This document shows positions 57,635-64,000 of a stretch of DNA of 64,000 nucleotides, piece after piece. Position 1 is the stretch's first letter, and each line of letters starts with the position of its first letter. The notes under the pieces were generated by a model. That model saw only the letters and a list, made by a program, of their open reading frames with translations. It did not search any database and was not told the DNA's origin. The stretch lies in NCBI GenBank assembly GCA_032622095.1, contig CP136063.1:275895426-275959425 (forward strand). Reading direction: 5' to 3'. A program made the translations under genes and the position numbers. The DNA is from Siphonodentalium dalli. Taxonomy: Eukaryota > Mollusca > Scaphopoda > Gadilida > Siphonodentaliidae.

Positions 57635-59131
57635 ACACCATGCAACAACTGCAGAGGAAACTGTTGCACTCTATTTCTATGTCCAACTTCACTGAATTTA
57701 TGAGAACAATTTTATACCATAGTGAAATACATGTATTTGGGATAAATCTACATAATCAATACAAATTGGATATAAGTAAAAGTTTTATTTTACATCATAA
57801 TCGTGATGTAACTATGCAGGCAGAATCAAATCCATGGCTTTTGGTGATGTCCATTTTGATATCTTTTAGACTATACAGTCTCCAGCGTGTATATATATAT
57901 TCTCAATGTAACAATTTACACCTTTCATTCGATTTGCGCTGCCTCTCTGACTGGCACAGTTCCCGATTGGCATGCACAGCAACCTATACGACTAAAACGT
58001 TTATTCTTCGTGAGGCATATCGGATAATAAAAACAGAATAGACATGAATCCTTACTAATCCATTCACCATGTGCTCCGATTAATGCCCGACGGTACATAT
58101 GAGCCTGAGCAACAGAAATAGCTTTCTAGTAAACAAACTAGGCTTCACAAAGTGTGTGGGTATGACATTTTCACATCCATTGCCCATTTGAAAGCTATGT
58201 TTCTCTCATTCAACTGACATATTTCAGATCCCTGTCCTAATTGTTAAAGATAAATGCCTCAAAAACACAATTTCATTCTGAACCCTTTCATGACGGGAGC
58301 TGCGCTGGTGCAGCATTAAATATCCTGTGCCAGTGCATTCTCTTATATATGCGAGTCTCCCACATGGGAGCCTCACATATATAAGAGAATGCACAGCCAT
58401 ACAAGGTCAAGGTAAATAATGTTAGGCCAATGTATTCTCTTATATATGCAACTCTGGCTCCCTATGGAAGACTGTAAAATGTAAACAATAGCCAGATAGG
58501 CAGCATTTACATTTTTTGCTGCACAGTCAGAAATCAACCCATATTCATTTTATAAAAAAAATTTGTCATGTGAGTGGCATTGTGTTTTGAGGTGCCTATC
58601 TTCCATGATTATGGTCAGGCCAGAAACATGAAATATTACATAAGAGAAATGGGGCTTTAAAGTGGGCAGTGGACGTGAAACAATCAAACCCACTCGCTTT
58701 GTGATGCCTATTTTTCAGTCTAAAAGGTATTTCTTCTGTTGCGGATCAGGCCACAACCGCAGTACAGGGTAAATGCATTGTTTGGCATTCCTATTTTTTT
58801 TCATTTTATCCTACATAAACAAAGGACCCTTGAGAAAAAAGAAATAACATTTTAGTCAGAGAGGCAGCAAATTGAATGGTAATTGTCAATGGGTGTATCC
58901 TTGTCCTTGAAGAGAAATATTTTTCACAAAATGGTTCTCTACTGCAGCATTAGATTGCATTCCTGTTGGTTTTATTTAGTCGGAGATGGATGAGTGATTT
59001 AGGCATTAATTTTTTTTATCAGATAGGGGTATAGTATATGTGTTGGAGGGAAAATTTGGGATTGGGGAAAAGGGACCTTCCAGCCAAAAGCCTGCCATAA
59101 AAGTATATACAGCAATGCAATTAAGAATCTG
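57635..59131. other. Tetraspan intron sequence with one F2 copy
   Basis: It lies inside the intron between the exons at 59140 and 54935. Apart from the F2 element at 58283-58475 no repeat or exon is recognised. Confidence 0.45.
58283..58475. mobile_element. F2 MITE, 3'-truncated
   Basis: CCCTTTCATGACGGGAGCTG with the best-preserved left end (GCGCTGGTGCAGCATTAAAT), the first hairpin, the linker and part of the second hairpin. It is truncated after CTCCCTATGGAAGACTG. Confidence 0.85.
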
Positions 59132-59139
59132 TTACTTAC

Positions 59140-59283
59140 TTCCGAAAGTTGCTGCAGCAGCAACGCCCATTTCACCAGTCAAGGAAACGAAACGGTACAT
59201 TCCGAGGACTAATGAATATGCACCAGCTAGTACCATAGTTAAGACACCGATGAGGTAGAAAATCTCACCCAACTTCATCACAT
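59140..59283 (-). CDS. Four-TM claudin/PMP22-like membrane protein, internal exon
   Basis: Minus-strand exon of 144 nt, phase 1 to phase 1, with acceptor CTGTTCTTTTGTAG and donor GTAAGT. It encodes DVMKLGE, then TM2 (IFYLIGVLTMVLAGAYSLVL), a short loop GMYRFVSLTGEM and the start of TM3 (GVAAAATFG). Its frame joins the exons at 63884 and 54935 without a stop. Confidence 0.82.
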
Positions 59284-59891
59284 CTACAAAAGAACAGATA
59301 TTCTTAGGCCTGAAAATTAAAACATAAATTGCCCTAAAACAATATTTTTTCCTAAGCAGAACCAATGGCGGAGTCAGCAAAAAATGATATTGTTCCAACA
59401 AATAATTACAAAACCTAAAAAAATATATAGGAGATATAGCACAGTAGCAATGTTATATTTTATGCCTCTGAAACATGCCGAGCATTGCTCTTTGAACATG
59501 TTTGTTACTTTGTTTCCGGCAATGACAGCTGTCAACGAAGGTAAAAATTTTGGGGCGGTATAAATTAAAAACAAAATTATGTTTGAAACATCTTTATATA
59601 TTGGATAGAATCATTCTGAATATAAGCCTAACATAAATGGAAAATTATTGTAGGTATTGAAAAGGATAATTAAAGTTATTTATTTGTTATCCACTTGTTT
59701 CTTTCCATGGAGGGACCAGCCTTGATGGTGAATTGGGCGAGATCTTCTCCCTAAAATTCTCTGTAGGGTCTCCGCAAGCAACCAAGGGCAAGGTGGGCAC
59801 TTTTTTCAGTCAGAGCTATTGGCATAAAGGCCAAAATAATTGAGTAATATATCACATTTTAAAGCACTTTCCAGATCCAAGTTCATATTAA
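59284..59891. other. Tetraspan intron, left part
   Basis: AT-rich. A fragment of the 49829 foldback family (GGGACCAGCCTTGATGG) lies near 59713. No exon seen. Confidence 0.4.
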
Positions 59892-60131
59892 CCCTTTGAG
59901 TGCCAGGGGCCGATCTCATCGGCCTAAACCTACAAAATAAGTCTGTTAAAGAATATAAGAATAAATTATTAAAATTGTAAAAAATTGTAAAAAAAAAAAA
60001 TTAAAAAAAATGTTAGGCCAATGCATTCTCTTATATATGCGAGGCGACCTATGGTTGACTCGCATATATAAGAGAATGCATTGGCACAGGGTATATGGGT
60101 TGATACAAAAATCGACCTGGCACTCAAAGGG
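59892..60131. mobile_element. F6 MITE with one shared hairpin
   Basis: TTAA (59888-59891), CCCTTTGAGTGCCAGGGGCC, an AT-rich middle, one 67-bp palindrome (about 60018-60084), then CAGGGTATATGGGTTGATAC and TGGCACTCAAAGGG. The right flank has decayed to TTGC. Confidence 0.88.
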
Positions 60132-60135
60132 TTGC

Positions 60136-60752
60136 TGCTAGAATGGTTATAATTGTCTCTTAGGACAATATAGCAATGTGGTCTTAGCTGATGTCTGAGG
60201 TATTTCTTGTCATTCTGTGAAGTTTGAAAGGGCAATTTGTGACACCTTGGAGCAGGCCAGGCCCCATCATCTGCCTCCCCCTGCTCTGGTGCTGTATTTA
60301 CTGATTATAATTAAGGGCATCCTTTCTCAAGATAATGGTATTTTGAATGGGCTCTTGTGTTTCGGTTGATAAATACCATATCTACACCATCAGGGGTATC
60401 TGATTTTCAATTTAACTATACACAAAACAATAGTTCAATTAATATTAAAATTGTTTACAGTTTATTCAACATACAAAGTATCTCACTAACCGAAAATCAC
60501 GATTGCATCATCAATGCATCTTTGATTGCATGAATGCGGACAAGTACATGTACCATGGTAATACCAGTGGTCAACCTTGTTAAGGAGGGTTGATTAATTA
60601 GAGCACAGCTATGCATGTAGCTACAGTGTATCGGAAGTCATGGAATATAACCGGGGTTACTTTACTGCATTCAATCGCAGTGCCAGAGGAGTCACTGAAT
60701 CGTTATGGTTTGATCGCAGTTATAAACACAAGTTACTGGGTTGATTGCTTAA
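60136..60752. other. Tetraspan intron, nothing recognised
   Basis: No exon or repeat identified. Short inverted phrases near 60405-60450 are weak. Confidence 0.4.
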
Positions 60753-61197
60753 CCCTTTACCCAACAGAACGGCCCTGTGCCAATGCATTCTCTTATATAT
60801 ACGAGTCGACCATAGGTCGCCTTGCATATATAAGAGAATGCATTGGCTTAACACATATTAAAAATGATAAAATTGTCAAAGGAATGTAGAATTTTTTTTT
60901 TTAAATTGTTAAAAAATGTAAGAAAAAATAATAAAATTGTTAAAGAATGTAAGAAAAAATAATAAAAAGTGTTTTTTAGGCCAATGCATTCTCTTATAAA
61001 TGCGAGGCGACCTATGGTCGACTCGCATATATAAGAGAATGCATTGGCACAGGGCATAACTGTAACCATCACAATGTGGTCAATGAACCGGTTCCAATGA
61101 TATCCATATTTGTATGGTGTTATTGAGACAGCCCGAAGATATTTTAGGCTGTTGAAGCTTTATTTGGGCGTTTTTGGCCGTTTTGTTGGGTAAAGGG
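60753..61197. mobile_element. F4 MITE, full two-hairpin form
   Basis: TTAA (60749-60752), CCCTTTACCCAACAGAACGG, two 67-bp palindromes (about 60781-60847 and 60981-61047), the complete conserved tail (CACAATGTGGTCAATGAACC, GTTTTTGGCCGTTTTG) and TTGGGTAAAGGG before TTAA (61198-61201). The best copy for building the F4 consensus. Confidence 0.92.
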
Positions 61198-61389
61198 TTA
61201 AATAAGGCACAATAGTAGGTTGTTCTAAAAAATTGTATGCACATAAATTGTTTTTTATAAATGTCAAGAATCATTTTTCTGAATATCGATTGACACATTT
61301 CCCAAAATAAAACGGTCCCCGAAAAAATAACAAGCTATTCCAAGCTAAACAACAACAAAAGCATCGCTAGGGCATGGCAAGATAGTAAT

Positions 61390-61800
61390 TTCAACAAAGG
61401 GCCATAATGAGTAATCTATATGCCAAATTTGAAAACAAACGGATAAATATAACTAAAGCTATCACCTGTAAACCAAAACAATTGGCAAATTCTAAGTTGA
61501 CAAGGACTATAACTCCGACAGAAATGGGCTGACCAAATTCAACTTCGAACTTGACCTGTATTTTCATGTGGCTAATGTACATACACAATTTGAAAAAAGT
61601 CATAAAGTTATCATCTGGAAACCAAAATAATCGGCAAATCTATGTAGACAAGGACCATAACTCCAGTGAAAATTGGCAGGCGGAACCGAAATTCGAACTT
61701 GACCTGTATTTTGGGTTATTAAACTCACATACCAAATTTCATTCCATTCAGTTCAGACTTACTAAAGTTATCATCCGGAAATGAAAAAGTGAACGGACAG
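61390..61800. repeat. Mollusc-like dispersed repeat with ~180-bp units
   Basis: Units share CTGTAAACCAAAACAATTGG or CTGGAAACCAAAATAATCGG, GACAAGGAC(C/T)ATAACTCC and GAACTTGACCTGTATTTT. The copy ends in GAACGGACAGACAGACAGAC. A looser relative of 1900-2710. Confidence 0.7.
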
Positions 61801-61928
61801 ACAGACAGACAAATCAATAACATAATATTTTCCGTTTTATTTCAAAACAGGCATATAAAATTAATAGGAAATACATGCTATGTTATGTATATCATACATG
61901 AAAGTGAAAGAAATGATTTGGCTCTTAA

Positions 61929-62383
61929 CACTTTCAGTGCCAGGTCCGATTTTTGTATCAACCCATATACCCTGTGCCAATGCATTCTCTTATATATGCG
62001 AGTCGACCATAGGTCGCCTCGCATATATAAGAGAATGCATTGGCCTAACAATTTTTCATCATTTGTTTTTACAATTTGAATAATTATTTCTTATATTCTT
62101 TAACAGACTTATTTTGTAGGTTTAGTGCCAGGGAATCTTACGTTTTTCATGGGCATCAAAATTATTACTATGAATACTTGGTGATAGTTTTGAGTCATAA
62201 CATGCCCCTAAGGTTTTATCCAGTTTGTTTTTAAATTCGCTATAGCATGCTTAAGCTTACCCAAAAAAAATTTCAACCAAAAAAAAACTAAATGCTTTTT
62301 TAATTTTTTTTTTTAATTTTTTAGGGCCGATTTTACAGATCTTAAATTAGGGCCGATGAGATCGGCCCCTGGCACTGAAATGG
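61929..62383. mobile_element. F6 MITE with one shared hairpin
   Basis: TTAA (61925-61928), CACTTTCAGTGCCAGGTCCG, GTATCAACCCATATACCC, one 67-bp palindrome (about 61978-62044), a long AT-rich middle, then GGGCCGATGAGATCGGCC and TGGCACTGAAATGG before TTAA (62384-62387). Opposite orientation to the copy at 59892. Confidence 0.88.
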
Positions 62384-62387
62384 TTAA

Positions 62388-63592
62388 CAGAGATCAAATA
62401 ATGTGATAAGAAATTAGGGCTTGGTGATGTTCATCAAAATTATGTAGTGCTGTAAACTTTTCAGAGCGAGAACAACTCTAGATTTTATTCTCATGGTCTG
62501 TTGGTGAAATTTGTATGTGACTGCTGATTAAAGAAATTCAAAGAGCACAAATAAAACAATCTCAAATATACCAAAAAATATGAGAAATGAAACATGTATT
62601 TTCAGCACTATATAGACAAATTTGGTTGGATATTTTGTGTAGGTGTGTTTTGAGATACATGTATCTACAATGTAGCTCTTACCAAATTATGTGATAATTA
62701 AAACCAAGAGATATAGTCAGGCGGCTACAGGGGCATAGCATGACACCCCAAACGCTGTTGGTTTTATTGTTTAATCTTGTAGAGTACTCATAGGGGGTCA
62801 GGAATCAGCTTGTTACCTACTCTAAAAAGTGTCCAAAATGGCCGCCATCTTGAATTCACAATGGCCGCCACTCATTATTCTGAAATTTAGGTATACCTTG
62901 GATTTTCCATCTGCACATAAAATTAATGCATCAATTCACCACTCTGATTATTAAAACATGCTTGAATGGTGTTGTGTTAAATAAATATGTCGTTTTTTAA
63001 ATATTTTTCCATTAAAATTGTATAAAAAAAATGATATTTAAAGAGCATTTAATGATTTTGTTGTTAAATATTTGTTTTTAAAAGTTTTTCTCTGAATTTT
63101 ACAAATAAATATGAAAAATGCAGTATTTGGCTCTTAGCTACACTATTCCTTGTCATGATTGTAATTTCAACCAGATGATTAACCATGTATAGAAGGTCTG
63201 AAACTAGGTCTGTACATGTATGGGTCCATTCTCTGTATTGTGAAACCTGAAGGATATGATAGTCTATATAGGTTTGTGAATAAGGATTATATGCCAACAT
63301 TACAGGATAATAGCAATGCCTGAAGTTTTTAAATAGCTTTGTGTCAAGATAACGCAATATACCTTTTCCGGACAGTCGCACATTGTTCCGTTTCCGATTT
63401 CAGAATTCAATGAATACAAATGGTGCAGGGATTGCTCTGGGTCCGATTTTTTATGACTTAAATGCTCCTGCCTGGGACATATAATGCTTGTAGAAAGGTA
63501 TTTCAAGTATTTATCAACCTATTTCAATACCGGGAAAATTTCAAAAGCGATAACTCTTATGCGTATTTTTGATCAGAGACCGCCATGTGGCT
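62388..63592. other. Tetraspan intron, nothing recognised
   Basis: Contains AATGGCCGCCATCTTG and a second AATGGCCGCC (62838-62870), reminiscent of the ~160-bp unit family. Otherwise AT-rich. No exon seen. Confidence 0.4.
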
Positions 63593-63597
63593 TTAAC

Positions 63598-63830
63598 CCT
63601 TTAATGGTGCAGCATTAAATATCATGTGCCCATGCATTCTCTTATATATGCAAGTCTCCCATATGGAGCCTCACATATAAAAGAGAATGCACTGGCTTAG
63701 AAGGTCAAGTTAAATATTGTTAGGCCAATATATTATCTTATATATGCGAGGTTCCTATGGAAGACTCGCATATATAAGAGAATTGAATTGGCACAGGGTT
63801 TGTGCAAACTTCCAGAAAGCTCCAGTCATG
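63598..63830. mobile_element. F2 MITE beside a tetraspan exon
   Basis: TTTAACCCTTTAATGGTGCAG, two hairpins with decayed loops, and AGCTCCAGTCATGGAGAA at the right, where the CCCTTT complement is lost. It ends about 50 bp from the tetraspan exon at 63884. Confidence 0.8.
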
Positions 63831-63883
63831 GAGAAAAGTACTCGCCCATTATAATATTCTCAAGTCTAAGATACTGTACCAAC

Positions 63884-64000
63884 CTGGAATGGTTTGAAAA
63901 TTGTAAGTCTTGTCCAGCATGGTGACACTGTCCCATGATTCCTCATATGTGAACAGTCCCCAATTCTGTGAATAAGTTTTGTTTGGGCCAACACCATATC
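63884..64000 (-). CDS. Four-TM claudin/PMP22-like membrane protein, partial exon at the window edge
   Basis: The minus-strand frame enters from beyond 64000 and ends at a donor (CCAG before GTTGGT, phase 1). The 39 visible residues, with PNKTYSQNWGLFTYEESWD and DKTYNFQTIPG, fit the first extracellular loop. NKT is an N-glycosylation sequon. WGLF recalls the W-GLW motif of claudins, but no following paired cysteines are seen. Start codon and TM1 lie outside the window. Confidence 0.72.

Noticed and set aside
57412-58041. 209-codon plus-strand frame
   Set aside because: Its first third is F3 transposon sequence, it lies in an intron of the minus-strand tetraspan gene, and the rest has no protein-like pattern.
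5258-63830. Hairpins as tRNA, riboswitch or terminator structures
   Set aside because: The stems are perfect DNA palindromes located inside TTAA-flanked transposons. No cloverleaf, A/B box or bacterial context was seen.

Overview
The window looks like nuclear DNA of an animal, most likely a marine invertebrate and plausibly a mollusc. It is AT-rich, its genes have small exons with GT-AG introns of several kb, and it is crowded with short inverted-repeat transposons and tandem arrays. The mollusc guess rests on repeats that read like the 'gggccataactc ... acggacggac' families I know from mollusc genomes. That is recognition from memory, not a database result. A run of exactly 100 N (9057-9156) marks a scaffold gap.

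Three spliced genes can be supported. (1) The plus-strand 3' half of a Ser/Asp-rich nucleolar phosphoprotein of the treacle/NOLC1 type: exons 9812-9889, 11028-11090, 13301-13489, 14291-14431, 16666-16800 and 19921-19968. All are phase 0, and most pair an acidic serine cluster with a lysine-rich stretch. (2) A complete plus-strand carbohydrate sulfotransferase of 385 residues in three coding exons (37634-37691, 42430-42703, 46316-47141), with both PAPS-binding motifs. (3) The minus-strand 3' part of a four-TM, claudin/PMP22-like membrane protein (exons 63884-64000 running off the window, 59140-59283, 54379-54935) with a YQP-rich cytoplasmic tail. A short, possibly frameshifted coding relic lies at 559-918. 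The three genes show no common pathway; they are neighbours only.

The rest is mobile and repetitive DNA. Several MITE families end in CCCTTT...AAAGGG inside TTAA duplications, the piggyBac-like hallmark. I call them F1 (CCCTTTCTTTACTAAAT ends), F2 (CCCTTTCATGACGGGAGC ends), F4 (CCCTTTACCCAACAGAACGG ends) and F6 (CCCTTTCAGTGCCAGG ends). Two more families, J (AGGTACTCAAYCCGAT ends) and K (AGACATATTATGGAC ends), also sit at TTAA. F2, F4, F6 and a fifth unit (F5, 39-bp inverted repeats) share the same ~67-bp near-palindrome although their ends are unrelated. F3 is a hAT-type MITE with 8-bp duplications. P is a TA-flanked foldback element with CAGTAATGCCC ends. A 1.29-kb hAT element with a decayed transposase fragment (11443-12735) sits inside an F1 copy.

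Tandem arrays include a ~3.7-kb satellite in sulfotransferase intron 1 built from the end of an F1 element (38530-42236), a ~3.1-kb array with a 647-bp higher-order period (27030-30123), two 21-bp minisatellites (47470-49335 and 50064-50524), and eight exact-length 51-bp units that each carry a copy of a 3' splice site (12893-13300).
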